NCBI RefSeq assembly: GCF_949287625.1
Contig: NZ_CASEGO010000041.1
Coordinates: 1 to 24,194, forward strand
Reading direction: 5' to 3'
DNA: 24,194 bases
Source of the DNA: an uncultured Brachyspira sp.
GTDB lineage: Bacteria > Spirochaetota > Brachyspiria > Brachyspirales > Brachyspiraceae
Below, one piece after another: positions 1 through 8,222 of the stretch. The notes under the pieces are model-generated. The model was not told the DNA's origin and did no database searches. It saw nothing but the letters and a program-made list of their open reading frames with translations. Each line of letters begins with the position of its first letter. Within the stretch, counting starts at the first letter, position 1. The translations under genes and the position numbers were made by a program.

Positions 1-51
1 CATAGGTATTCCTTTTTGTTTGTTGTGATAATTTAAATTATAAGGAATACC
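1..51 (-). promoter_or_regulatory. Leader and start codon of an outward gene, with a Shine-Dalgarno-masking inverted repeat
   Basis: Read on the minus strand, a Shine-Dalgarno AAGGAA lies a few bases before an ATG at 3-1. The ten bases AAGGAATACC (plus 5-14) are perfectly complementary to GGTATTCCTT just upstream in the leader (plus 42-51). A transcript that starts upstream of 51 could therefore fold with its Shine-Dalgarno paired. A 14-bp palindrome, ATAATTTAAATTAT, lies between the arms. If transcription instead starts from the TATAAT inside this palindrome, the upstream arm is not transcribed and the repeat would be a DNA operator. The coding sequence itself is outside the window and cannot be identified. 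Confidence 0.5.
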
Positions 52-97
52 TCCTTTTTTTAAACTAAAACTGTGCAATATCTATGGCTCTTAAACA
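1..97. repeat. Left arm of a 97-bp terminal inverted repeat
   Basis: The reverse complement of 24098-24194 matches this segment at 96 of 97 positions. The only difference is at position 6, where this copy has G and the other would give C. Similarity stops abruptly at 98. The arm begins with CAT, the complement of an ATG pointing out of the window on the minus strand, so it is the leader of a gene beyond the edge. It may continue as coding homology outside. I see no transposase or IS-like end structure, so shared leaders of two paralogous genes are more likely than mobile-element ends. Confidence 0.95.
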
Positions 98-148
98 AGA
101 TATACAATTAATACATTAAAATAAATAATTATAAATTAAATAAATTCA

Positions 149-176
149 TTGATTTTATTGTAAAATATTATAGAAT
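149..176 (+). promoter_or_regulatory. Probable promoter of the glucan phosphorylase gene
   Basis: TTGATT at 149-154 and TAGAAT at 171-176 are separated by 16 bases, which fits a sigma-70-type promoter about 40 bases before the ATG at 219. Similar TTGATT boxes precede two other genes here, the ankyrin and methyltransferase genes. The region is so AT-rich that chance matches are possible. Confidence 0.45.
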
Positions 177-218
177 AAGCAGAAATATATCTAAAATAAT
201 TTTTTAAGGCGGTATGTT

Positions 219-2780
219 ATGAAATTAAATAAATATATGGTTTCACCATCAGTACCAAAAGAATTGGAGCCACTTATAGAAATTACTAAAAACTTTTGGT
301 GGTGCTGGAATCAAAAAGCAGTAACTTTATTAAGAACAATAGATATTGATAATTGGGATAAAAGAGATCATAATCCAATAAGAGTACTTGGAGAATCCTT
401 ACAGGAACGCTTTGATGCTATGCTTCAGGACGATGCTGCTATGATGAGTTTAGCAGAAGTTTATGATGAGTTTAAAACTTACATGAAGCAGGAAACTTGG
501 TATGACAGTTTAGGCGAAGACCAAAAAACACATAATGAAAAGATAGCTTATTTTTCTTTTGAATATGGTTTACATGAATCTTTACCAAACTATTCAGGAG
601 GTCTTGGTATATTATCAGGCGATCACTTAAAATCTGCAAGTGATTTGGGACTTCCTTTAGTGGCTATGGGACTTTTATATAGAAAAGGTTATTTCAGACA
701 ATATTTAAATGCTGACGGCTGGCAGCAGGAATATGATATAGAAAATGATTTCTTTAACTTAGCTTTAGAAAAAGTTTTAGATAAAAACGGCGAAACTATG
801 AAAGTAGATGTAGATTTACCAGGAAGAAAAGTTTATGCTCAAATATGGAAAGCAAATGTAGGAAGAATAGAACTTTACTATTTAGATGCCAATATAGAAG
901 AAAACAGTATTGAAGACAGAGACATTACAGCTCAGCTTTATGGCGGAAACTTAGAAACTAGAATACAGCAGGAAATACTTCTTGGTATAGGCGGTGTTAA
1001 GGCTTTAGATAAATTGGGTATTAAGCCTACAATATATCATATGAATGAAGGACACAGTGCTTTTCTTTCTTTAGAGAGAATAAGACAATTAATGGAAAAT
1101 AAAAATTTAGATAAAAATACAGCAAGAGAAGTTGTATACAGTTCAAATATATTTACAACTCATACACCAGTGCCTGCAGGTAATGATATATTCCCTATAG
1201 ATATGGTTCAAAAATATTTCTATGATTATGTAAAACATATAGATATGAGTATGGACGAGTTTATAAGACTTGGAAGAATAAATCCGGACGATCAAAAAGA
1301 AAGTTTTTGTATGACTGTTCTTGCTCTTAATTTATCGGCTGAAAACAACGGAGTAAGTGAGCTTCATGGACATGTATCAAGAAATATGTGGAAAGATATA
1401 TGGAGAGGTGTTCCAGTTAATGAACTTCCTATAGACTCTATTACTAATGGTATTCACACTTTAAGCTGGATATCTTTCGATATGCAGAACTTACTTGACA
1501 GATATTTAGGTCCTCGCTGGAGAACTAAACCTCTTGAATATGAAATTTGGGAAAGAGTTCAGAAAATACCTGATGCAGAACTTTGGAGAACTCATGAGAG
1601 AAGAAAAGAAAGACTTATTGACTTCTGCCGTGAAAGATTAAAAGCTCAAATTACAAACAGAGGATTCACAAAAAAAGAAATAGAACATGCTGAACAAATA
1701 CTTTCTCCAGAAGCTTTAACAATAGGCTTTGCAAGAAGATTTGCTACATATAAAAGAGGTACTTTGCTATTTAAAGATTTGGAAAGATTAAAAAATATTA
1801 TCAATAATTCTGAAAGACCAGTACAGATAATATTTGCAGGTAAAGCTCACCCACATGATAATGGCGGTAAGGAATTAATAAGAAATATTGCTGAGATTTG
1901 CAGAAGAGAAGATTTCAGAGATCATATAGTATTTATAGAAGACTATGATATTAATGTAGCCAGATACATGGTTCAAGGTGTAGATGTATGGCTTAATAAT
2001 CCTAGAAGACCTTTAGAGGCAAGCGGTACAAGCGGTATGAAAGTTCCGCCAAACGGAGGATTAAACTTCAGCGTATTAGATGGCTGGTGGGACGAGGCTT
2101 ATGACGGACAAAACGGATGGGCTATTGGAAACAGAGAAGAATATACTGATTTAGAATATCAAGATGAGGTTGAAAGTAAGGCTCTTTATAATGTACTAGA
2201 AAATGAAATTATACCTCTATTCTATGAAAGAGGAAGAGATGGCATACCTAGACAATGGGTTGCTGCTATGAAATGGAGTATGCAGACTGTTTGTCCAGTA
2301 TTTTCTACTAACAGAATGGTTGCTGATTACTTCCGTAAATTCTATAATAATGCAAGCAAAAGATATTTTAATATGACTGAAAATGAATTTGCTAAAGCGA
2401 AAGAGTTAAAATCTTGGAAACAAGGCATATTCTCTAAATGGTCTAAAGTATCATTTGAAAATACTATATCTGAGATGCCTTCAAGAAACTTAAAAGTAGG
2501 AAGTAAGTTTGAAGTAAAAACTATAGTTAATTTAGGAGATATAGCTCCTGATTCTGTGAGAGTAGAACTTTACTATGGTAAATTAAGTATGAAAGAAGAT
2601 ATATTAGATCCTGTTACAGTTGAGATGAAACATTCTGCTGATTTAGGAAACGGCAGACATTCATTCTCTGGAACTTTGGAATGCATAAATAGCGGTCAAA
2701 GCGGTTATGCTATAAGAATGTATCCATATCATAAAGATTTGAGCTACAAATTTGATATGAAGTTAATCATATGGGGTTAA
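219..2780 (+). CDS. glgP: Alpha-glucan (glycogen/maltodextrin) phosphorylase
   Basis: A cytosolic PLP-dependent enzyme of family GT35 that releases glucose-1-phosphate from the non-reducing ends of glycogen or maltodextrin. The 853 residues fit the 'alpha-glucan family phosphorylase' branch, which carries an N-terminal DUF3417 domain. That domain is seen in the first ~110 residues (FWWCWN near 26, HNPIRVLGE near 51). The catalytic half contains EASGTSGMKVPPNGG, whose lysine (residue 608) is the expected PLP Schiff-base site, followed by a GWWDEAYDG segment. The last ~100 residues form a beta-rich tail typical of this branch. The ATG at 219 is preceded by AAGGCGG at 206-212. It is a single-gene unit closed by a hairpin terminator. 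No other glycogen genes lie nearby. Function is secure; the exact substrate (glycogen or shorter dextrins) is not. Confidence 0.95.
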   Translation: MKLNKYMVSPSVPKELEPLIEITKNFWWCWNQKAVTLLRTIDIDNWDKRDHNPIRVLGESLQERFDAMLQDDAAMMSLAEVYDEFKTYMKQETWYDSLGEDQKTHNEKIAYFSFEYGLHESLPNYSGGLGILSGDHLKSASDLGLPLVAMGLLYRKGYFRQYLNADGWQQEYDIENDFFNLALEKVLDKNGETMKVDVDLPGRKVYAQIWKANVGRIELYYLDANIEENSIEDRDITAQLYGGNLETRIQQEILLGIGGVKALDKLGIKPTIYHMNEGHSAFLSLERIRQLMENKNLDKNTAREVVYSSNIFTTHTPVPAGNDIFPIDMVQKYFYDYVKHIDMSMDEFIRLGRINPDDQKESFCMTVLALNLSAENNGVSELHGHVSRNMWKDIWRGVPVNELPIDSITNGIHTLSWISFDMQNLLDRYLGPRWRTKPLEYEIWERVQKIPDAELWRTHERRKERLIDFCRERLKAQITNRGFTKKEIEHAEQILSPEALTIGFARRFATYKRGTLLFKDLERLKNIINNSERPVQIIFAGKAHPHDNGGKELIRNIAEICRREDFRDHIVFIEDYDINVARYMVQGVDVWLNNPRRPLEASGTSGMKVPPNGGLNFSVLDGWWDEAYDGQNGWAIGNREEYTDLEYQDEVESKALYNVLENEIIPLFYERGRDGIPRQWVAAMKWSMQTVCPVFSTNRMVADYFRKFYNNASKRYFNMTENEFAKAKELKSWKQGIFSKWSKVSFENTISEMPSRNLKVGSKFEVKTIVNLGDIAPDSVRVELYYGKLSMKEDILDPVTVEMKHSADLGNGRHSFSGTLECINSGQSGYAIRMYPYHKDLSYKFDMKLIIWG

Positions 2781-2804
2781 TACTTAAAGGGTAACTTATA
2801 TAAA

Positions 2805-2840
2805 AAGGGCTTAGACTTAAAAGTTTAAGCCCTTCTTATT
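2805..2840 (+). terminator. Rho-independent terminator after glgP
   Basis: AAGGGCTTAGACTT (2805-2818) can pair with AAGTTTAAGCCCTT (2821-2834), one pair being a G-U wobble, with the innermost pairs opened to form the loop. A short T-rich stretch follows. It lies 25 bases after the glgP stop codon. Confidence 0.8.
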
Positions 2841-2864
2841 ATCAATAATTAATAAAATACAATA

Positions 2865-3103
2865 GACTTATTTCAAAACCAATTTGTTAATATTTATAGT
2901 TTTTTTAATTTAATATTTTTTTAATTATAGTTGGGGCTTTACCTCACAATATATACCCGCTTCTTTTGCTAACACAGCCAAACTACGGTGAGAAGCAAAA
3001 AGACTGCATATTTATAGTTTATAAAACATGTAAAGCATTATTTTTATAATTGATAAATTATTAAATTTTTATATAATCTTGTCATATAGTTTTGAAACAA
3101 GTC
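2865..3103. mobile_element. MITE-like dispersed element, copy A
   Basis: The ends are inverted repeats: GACTTATTTCAAAAC at 2865-2879 and GTTTTGAAACAAGTC at 3089-3103, 14 of 15 positions complementary. The interior has a GGGGCTTT...CCCGCTTCTTTTG block, then AGAAGCAAAAAGACTGCAT near 2991-3009. The same order of blocks and the same ends occur in copy B at 21161-21373. There is no open reading frame of note inside. A clear target-site duplication is not visible. Together with the terminator it accounts for nearly all of the 352-base gap between glgP and the DUF554 gene. Confidence 0.7.
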
Positions 3104-3132
3104 CAATAAATAAAAATGTTGGGAAATATGTT

Positions 3133-3831
3133 ATGATAGCTGTTTTTGTAAATATGATGGCCGTTTTAATAGGCTCTCTTGTAGGACTTATATTTAAAAA
3201 TAAACTCTCAAAAAAATATGAATCTCCTGTATTTATAGCTGCAGGTATAATATCGCTTACTATAGGGATAAGTATGGCAATAACTACAAAGCATATATTA
3301 ATATTTGCCATATCAATAATGCTTGGAGGAATTACTGGTACATTTTTAAAAATAGAAGAAAAAATTGAGCATTTCGGAGAGTTTTTAAAAAATAAATTTA
3401 CACTTAAAGAAAATTCAGGTAATTTCGCTTTGGGATTTTTAACTTCATCAATACTTTTCTGCTCTGGTTCTATGTCTATATTGGGATCATTTCAGGCAGG
3501 CACGCAGGGAGTATATGACTTGATATTTACAAAAAGTGTTATAGACGGATTTGTTGCTATATTTATGTCTACCGTTTATGGAGTAGGAGTAACATTTTCT
3601 GTCATAAGTATTTTAATTTATCAAGGTACTTTAACTATACTTTCATCATTTTTAGAGCCTTATGTATCTGAAACTATGCTGATAGAAGTTTCGGCTGTAG
3701 GAGGAGCTACAGTTATGATGATTGGAATAAATTTATTAAAAATGGCTAAAATAAAAACTGGTGATTTTCTTCCAGCTTTAATTTTTGCTGTGTTACTAGT
3801 ATTGCTTATACCATATATAAATTTTTTATAA
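3133..3831 (+). CDS. DUF554 family integral membrane protein
   Basis: A 232-residue polytopic membrane protein of the DUF554 family (YdfK-like), whose biochemical role is not established. The start MIAVFVNMMAVLIGSLVG matches the usual beginning of the family: a short hydrophobic helix with an asparagine, then a glycine-rich turn. About seven hydrophobic helices follow, with the conserved-looking FCSGSMSILGSFQAG near residue 111 and YGVGVTFS near 155. The reading frame is open upstream to a TTG at 3079, but that part lies within the end of repeat copy A. I therefore chose the ATG at 3133, preceded by GGGAAA at 3121-3126. It may depend on read-through or on a promoter supplied by the repeat; I see no clear promoter of its own. 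Confidence 0.85.
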   Translation: MIAVFVNMMAVLIGSLVGLIFKNKLSKKYESPVFIAAGIISLTIGISMAITTKHILIFAISIMLGGITGTFLKIEEKIEHFGEFLKNKFTLKENSGNFALGFLTSSILFCSGSMSILGSFQAGTQGVYDLIFTKSVIDGFVAIFMSTVYGVGVTFSVISILIYQGTLTILSSFLEPYVSETMLIEVSAVGGATVMMIGINLLKMAKIKTGDFLPALIFAVLLVLLIPYINFL

Positions 3832-3868
3832 AATCATTAAATCTATAAAAATTAATGATTTATATTTT
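3831..3868 (+). terminator. Terminator after the DUF554 gene
   Basis: AAATCATTAA (3831-3840) pairs with TTAATGATTT (3852-3861) across an 11-base loop, followed by a T-rich run. The hairpin begins on the last base of the stop codon. Confidence 0.7.
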
Positions 3869-3884
3869 TACTATTAATTAAATT

Positions 3885-3913
3885 TTGACAGAATAAAAAT
3901 TTTTAAGTATAAT
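3885..3913 (+). promoter_or_regulatory. Near-consensus sigma-70 promoter of the 372-residue protein gene
   Basis: TTGACA (3885-3890), a 17-base spacer and TATAAT (3908-3913) make a textbook promoter 31 bases before the ATG at 3945. Confidence 0.85.
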
Positions 3914-3944
3914 AAATATAATTATATGTTAGGAGATTGTATTT

Positions 3945-5063
3945 ATGGAAAGTATAGAATATATAGAGTATGCAAAGAAAAAAGCTAATATTGATGAAGT
4001 TATAAATAAAAAGCTAATATCTCAAAATGATAGTTTCTTAAAATTAAAAGAATATATAAAAGATAATGAAGAAAAAGAATTAGAGATATGCAGAGAAATA
4101 TCTAAAGAGTTTAATAATATGGATATATTAAAATCATATTATGCTGCAAACTTTGTAGGACATGCCATATTCCACACAGAAATTGCTGATGAAGAAATGG
4201 GTAAAAACATTATTAGTTTATTCTCTAAAAATATAGAACAGGCATGCCAATTTATTGATAATGTATCTCAGCTTTATAATGTAGATGAAGATGAAATTAC
4301 TGAAGAAGATATTGCAAATGTTAATATTGAAGTTATGTACAAAACTGATTATAAATCATTAGAGGCATTTATAGGAATAGATATGATGATTGCTCCTCTT
4401 ATGACTGTACTTTGTTCAAATCAGAATCTAAGAAAATATTTTATATCTTTAGATTTAATGGATCATATAGAATATTTAGAAACTTATATTCAATCATTAT
4501 CATATATTCATGTTGCTGCGGAAGCATGCAGTAAAACAAAAATCTTAGTATTAGCTCCAAAAACTCAAAGAGGTTTTTTTATAGAAGCCTCCGATATGAG
4601 TAACGCATACTATCTTATAACATTATTAGAAAGTGAATTATACAAAAAAGAACTATTAAAAAGATACGGAATTGATAATTATGAGTTTGATGAAAATGTC
4701 TATAATATAGCATCAGGTACTTCTTATGCTAAAGAACTGACAGAATCTCAGGCACATATGCAATACTATACTATATACGCCATGCAGAAAGACGGCAGCT
4801 ATAAAATAGAAGATGAAAACGGAGAGCTTGATTTAAATACTATGCTATATGGGGATATGTCGCCTGAAGAGATACCTGATATAGATGGAATGCATATAAT
4901 TATTATGGACAGTGACGGAATGTGGAAAAAACCAATAAAATGGAATATGAGTTATTTTTCAAAACCGCATCAGAAATTAACCCCTTATGTTAAAATATTA
5001 GATGAAATATCTGATGAAGAATATAATAACTGGATAGAAAAAATAAAAAATTATAATATATAA
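3945..5063 (+). CDS. Unrecognised 372-residue soluble protein
   Basis: I do not recognise a family. The protein is acidic, has no signal peptide and no membrane segment, and appears mostly helical. The N-terminal ~60 residues are charged and helical. The middle (about 130-200) contains clusters of hydrophobic helix (FIGIDMMIAPLMTVLC). The C-terminal third has a possible beta-rich part with the acidic loops DGSYKIEDENGELD and IIIMDSDGMWKKP. The ATG at 3945 is preceded by AGGAG and a near-perfect promoter, and the gene is closed by a strong terminator. It is therefore a single-gene unit that is probably well expressed. Its neighbours give no functional hint. Confidence 0.85.
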   Translation: MESIEYIEYAKKKANIDEVINKKLISQNDSFLKLKEYIKDNEEKELEICREISKEFNNMDILKSYYAANFVGHAIFHTEIADEEMGKNIISLFSKNIEQACQFIDNVSQLYNVDEDEITEEDIANVNIEVMYKTDYKSLEAFIGIDMMIAPLMTVLCSNQNLRKYFISLDLMDHIEYLETYIQSLSYIHVAAEACSKTKILVLAPKTQRGFFIEASDMSNAYYLITLLESELYKKELLKRYGIDNYEFDENVYNIASGTSYAKELTESQAHMQYYTIYAMQKDGSYKIEDENGELDLNTMLYGDMSPEEIPDIDGMHIIIMDSDGMWKKPIKWNMSYFSKPHQKLTPYVKILDEISDEEYNNWIEKIKNYNI

Positions 5064-5076
5064 AAAATAATACAAA

Positions 5077-5118
5077 AAAAATAATAGCTATATAAAAAAT
5101 TATATAGCTATTATTTTT
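5077..5118. terminator. Bidirectional terminator between two convergent genes
   Basis: ATAATAGCTATATAA (5081-5095) is perfectly complementary to TTATATAGCTATTAT (5100-5114) with a 4-base loop. Flanking A and T runs extend the stem and provide a U-tract in both directions. It serves the 372-residue protein gene on the plus strand and the chemoreceptor gene on the minus strand. Confidence 0.9.
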
Positions 5119-5140
5119 GTATAAATCTATTTTATCAATA

Positions 5141-6802
5141 TCAAACTTTAAAGAAATGCATCAAATCAACAAGTTCTTTAGCCTGTCCCATTAAAGCCTC
5201 AGAAGAAGCTGTAGCCTGTTCTACCAAAGTAGCATTCTGCTGAGTAGACTGATCCATTTGTGAAACAGCCATATTTACCTGATCTACACCAGCCTGCTGT
5301 TCTACTGCCATAGCACTGATGTCTTGCATAATTTTAGAAGTATCTTCAATTTTCTGTTCTATATCCATAAATATTTCTTTAGATTTTCTAGCTGTTTCAG
5401 TAGCTATTCTAATTTTATCATTAGAATCAGCAATTAAAGAAGTAATATCTTTAACAGAAGACTGACTTGTTTGAGCTAAGTTTCTTACTTCACTTGCTAC
5501 TACAGCAAAACCCTTACCCTGTTCACCCGCACGTGCAGCCTCTACAGCAGCATTAAGGGCTAATATATTAGTTTGAAAAGCTATATTTTCTATTATTTTA
5601 GTTATATCTGTAATTTTATTACTTGCCTCAAAAACAAGTTCTATATTATTAGTTGTAGCTTCAATTATTTCTCCAGCCTCCTGAACTGATTTTTCAGAAT
5701 CCTGCATCATCTGATTACCTCTTAAAGAATTATCAGCAGATGATTTTATTGTAGAGGCAATTTGTTCCATAGATGAAGCTGTCTCTTCCAAATGTGAAGC
5801 CTGAGTTTCTGTTCTGCTTGATAAATCAGTATTACCCTGAGCTATTTCTGTAGCTGCCTCTGAAATTTCCCTTGAGCTTTCTAAAACTCTTGTAATAATT
5901 TCTCTTAAATGTGATATCATATTATCAAAACTTCTAAGTAATGAATCAAATTCACTATTGCCTTTATATTTGCTTGAATCTATTTTTACAGTTAAATTAC
6001 CCTGAGATATTTCTGAAGCCAAGCTAACACATAATCTCAAATTCTTTCCTACTTTCCTTCCCAATGAAGCTAAGAAAATTACAACAGAAAATCCTACTAT
6101 AAATAAAAATATGAAAAATAATATAGTATCTTTTTTAACTTCTCTTGCAGCATTTTGAAGATTCAAATTGTTATCAGAATCAAGTTTATCAAAAAACTGA
6201 TTGATAGGTGTCATTATTTGAGAAACACTTTGCTCATATGATTTACCATTAACAAGCTCTATAGCTTCTAATTGTCTTGCTTTATATTCATCAGGTATAG
6301 TTCCATCTGGATTTCTAGGGATATTTTTTATTATTTCCATAGCCTGAACTTCTAATTTTACTAATTCTTCTGAACGGCTTTTTGACAAAGTTAAATAATC
6401 AAACATTTCTTTAGAAAAATTCAAATCTTTCATCACATTTGAATATGATTTAGTTTCTCCGTCATAAGAAGGCCTTTGACCGCTGCCTAAATAAATAGAC
6501 CAATATATACCTCTGTCATAATTTATTGGAGTTGGTTTTGTACCGCCTGATATAGCTATACAGTCATTATATGCCTGTTCATATTTGGCATCTCCTGTAG
6601 CTACATAACTTCTTACAAATTGAGTTAAAAATGCTGAATTTTGCTGGTACTGCCTTGCTATAGCTGATGATTTTATAGTGTGCTGATAAATACGGCTGTA
6701 TTCTGTTACACTTCTAACTATCCTAATCTGAAGATATATCAACAATAGAGTCATAACAAAAGTATATACGCCAAACATAATAAATAGAGTCCTTATCTTC
6801 AT
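5141..6802 (-). CDS. Methyl-accepting chemotaxis protein
   Basis: A membrane chemoreceptor that signals through CheA and CheW to the flagellar motor. Its 553 residues show TM1 at about 5-27, a periplasmic helical ligand domain at about 28-225, TM2 at about 226-246, a HAMP linker to about 300 and a long cytoplasmic coiled coil. The highly conserved signalling tip is at about 405-445 (ENIAFQTNILALNAAVEAAR). GNTDLSSRTE at 323-332 followed by LEETASSMEQ at 338-347 is the methylation region of the 36-heptad receptor class best known from proteobacteria. The C-terminus ends in MHFFKV without an NWETF-type CheR/CheB tether. The start has a CTGGAGATA ribosome-binding site. The ligand cannot be inferred. 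Confidence 0.95.
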   Translation of the reverse strand: MKIRTLFIMFGVYTFVMTLLLIYLQIRIVRSVTEYSRIYQHTIKSSAIARQYQQNSAFLTQFVRSYVATGDAKYEQAYNDCIAISGGTKPTPINYDRGIYWSIYLGSGQRPSYDGETKSYSNVMKDLNFSKEMFDYLTLSKSRSEELVKLEVQAMEIIKNIPRNPDGTIPDEYKARQLEAIELVNGKSYEQSVSQIMTPINQFFDKLDSDNNLNLQNAAREVKKDTILFFIFLFIVGFSVVIFLASLGRKVGKNLRLCVSLASEISQGNLTVKIDSSKYKGNSEFDSLLRSFDNMISHLREIITRVLESSREISEAATEIAQGNTDLSSRTETQASHLEETASSMEQIASTIKSSADNSLRGNQMMQDSEKSVQEAGEIIEATTNNIELVFEASNKITDITKIIENIAFQTNILALNAAVEAARAGEQGKGFAVVASEVRNLAQTSQSSVKDITSLIADSNDKIRIATETARKSKEIFMDIEQKIEDTSKIMQDISAMAVEQQAGVDQVNMAVSQMDQSTQQNATLVEQATASSEALMGQAKELVDLMHFFKV

Positions 6803-6896
6803 AATAAAATATCTCCAGTAAAGTTTTTATTTTTTATAATGATTTCGGAATTACATAACTATTTATTTAAAATAAATTAAGTATTTTCCTATATAA

Positions 6897-6924
6897 ATTA
6901 TACATTATATATTAAATATAACAA
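6897..6924 (-). promoter_or_regulatory. Probable promoter of the chemoreceptor gene
   Basis: On the minus strand, TTGTTA (plus 6919-6924), a 16-base spacer and TATAAT (plus 6897-6902) lie about 95 bases before the start codon, giving a fairly long leader. The surrounding sequence is almost pure A and T, so this is a moderate call. Confidence 0.5.
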
Positions 6925-6974
6925 AAAAATTACATTTTATACATGAAATTAAAAAAAAATTACATAAAAAGTGC

Positions 6975-7003
6975 TTGAATATTATTTATAATAAACTTAA
7001 AAT
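6975..7003 (+). promoter_or_regulatory. Probable promoter of the AAA+ ATPase gene
   Basis: TTGAAT (6975-6980), a 17-base spacer and TAAAAT (6998-7003) precede the ATG at 7040. The promoter diverges from that of the chemoreceptor. Confidence 0.5.
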
Positions 7004-7039
7004 GTATTACTATAAAAAATAATTACGGAATGATGATAA

Positions 7040-8218
7040 ATGAATAACAAAATAACACAAATTAGAATCGGTTTCTCTAATATAGTAATATTTAGAAATA
7101 TTATCAAAACAAAAGTTATAAAAAAATTATTAAAATTTTTAGAAATTTACAATGATAATGACAAAATAAAAGTAGCAGACTATTATTCAGACTTTTTATA
7201 TGAACTTTTCAAATATAATGATACAATAGGCGATTATATATTAGAACAAATATTTCAGGACGATAATATTTATATAAATAAATACATAAGAAATGAAAAT
7301 ATAAATGAGTCCTTAAAAAATACGCTAAAAAATGAACTTAATTTTTTTGAATTATTATCATCATTTGATTTTAATATCTTATTCTCAAAAGAATACTCAG
7401 TATCAAAGCTAGAAAATAAGAAAATTGATTTCTATAATATATATACAAATCATATAAATGATATAAATAAAAAAGGATATGGAATATTTTATAATAATAA
7501 CATGTTCACGCTTGACAGCAAAAAAAATATAATACCTGCAAAGCATCAGGATATGCAGAATATTAAACAACTATACGGATATGAAAGAGAAAGAAGTAAA
7601 GTTATAGCAAATACAAAAAGCCTATTAGAAGGAAAAAGAGCTAATAATATACTTCTTTACGGAGATGCTGGAACTGGCAAGAGCAGTACTATAAAGGCAA
7701 TAGCTAATATGTTCAAAGATGACGGCTTAAGACTTATAGAAGTTAAAAAAAGTCAGTTATCATTTATTACTGATATAATAGAAATGCTAAGCGTAAGTCC
7801 TCTTAAATTTATAATATTTATAGATGATCTAACTTTCTCTTCAAATGATGATACTTTTTCATATTTAAAAGCTGTACTTGAAGGCGGGGTAAACTCCTTT
7901 CCAAATAATGTAGTAGTTTATGTTACTTCCAATTACAGACATTTAATAAAAGAGAATTTTAATGACAGACAAGGCGATGATATACATATAGAAGATACTA
8001 TTCAGCAGATAATGAGTTTAACTAACCGTTTTGGTATAATTATCACTTTCCAAAGACCAGACAAAGATTTATTTGTAGATATAGTTCTTTCTTATGCAAA
8101 AGAAAATAATATAAATATGGATAAAGAAGAACTTATAAAACAAGCAGAAAGCTATGCTATAAGAAGTGCTGGAAGAAGCCCAAGAGCAGCAAGACAATTT
8201 ATAGAAACTTTATTGTAA
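7040..8218 (+). CDS. AAA+ ATPase of the DUF815 family
   Basis: A 392-residue predicted cytosolic P-loop ATPase. Residues 1-170 are a poorly conserved helical N-terminal region. The DUF815 core starts at QLYGYERERSKVIANTKSLL, with Walker A GDAGTGKSS at 208-216, Walker B FIIFIDDL at 257-264 and LKAVLEGG further on. A sensor-1-like TSN precedes RHLIKENFNDRQGDDIH, and then comes an SLTNRFG segment with the likely arginine finger. A C-terminal helical lid carries GRSPRAARQF. The family is known by sequence but its substrate is not defined. A weak GGAA lies upstream of the ATG. The stop is only 4 bases from the stop of the convergent gene at 8223, with no visible terminator between them. Confidence 0.9.
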   Translation: MNNKITQIRIGFSNIVIFRNIIKTKVIKKLLKFLEIYNDNDKIKVADYYSDFLYELFKYNDTIGDYILEQIFQDDNIYINKYIRNENINESLKNTLKNELNFFELLSSFDFNILFSKEYSVSKLENKKIDFYNIYTNHINDINKKGYGIFYNNNMFTLDSKKNIIPAKHQDMQNIKQLYGYERERSKVIANTKSLLEGKRANNILLYGDAGTGKSSTIKAIANMFKDDGLRLIEVKKSQLSFITDIIEMLSVSPLKFIIFIDDLTFSSNDDTFSYLKAVLEGGVNSFPNNVVVYVTSNYRHLIKENFNDRQGDDIHIEDTIQQIMSLTNRFGIIITFQRPDKDLFVDIVLSYAKENNINMDKEELIKQAESYAIRSAGRSPRAARQFIETLL

Positions 8219-8222
8219 TTTA

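Noticed and set aside
1..97. The 97-bp repeat as the end of an insertion sequence or composite transposon
   Set aside because: No transposase is in the window, and each arm reads as a gene leader ending in a Shine-Dalgarno and ATG.
3069..3311. Open frame on the minus strand opposite the DUF554 gene
   Set aside because: It is a mirror of a membrane-protein coding frame, with no start signals and no family resemblance.
7040..8218. The AAA+ protein as a replication-initiator or transposition ATPase
   Set aside because: The core motifs (YGYERER, IDDLTF, LKAVLEGG, DDIH) are those of DUF815, and no transposition or replication partners are nearby.
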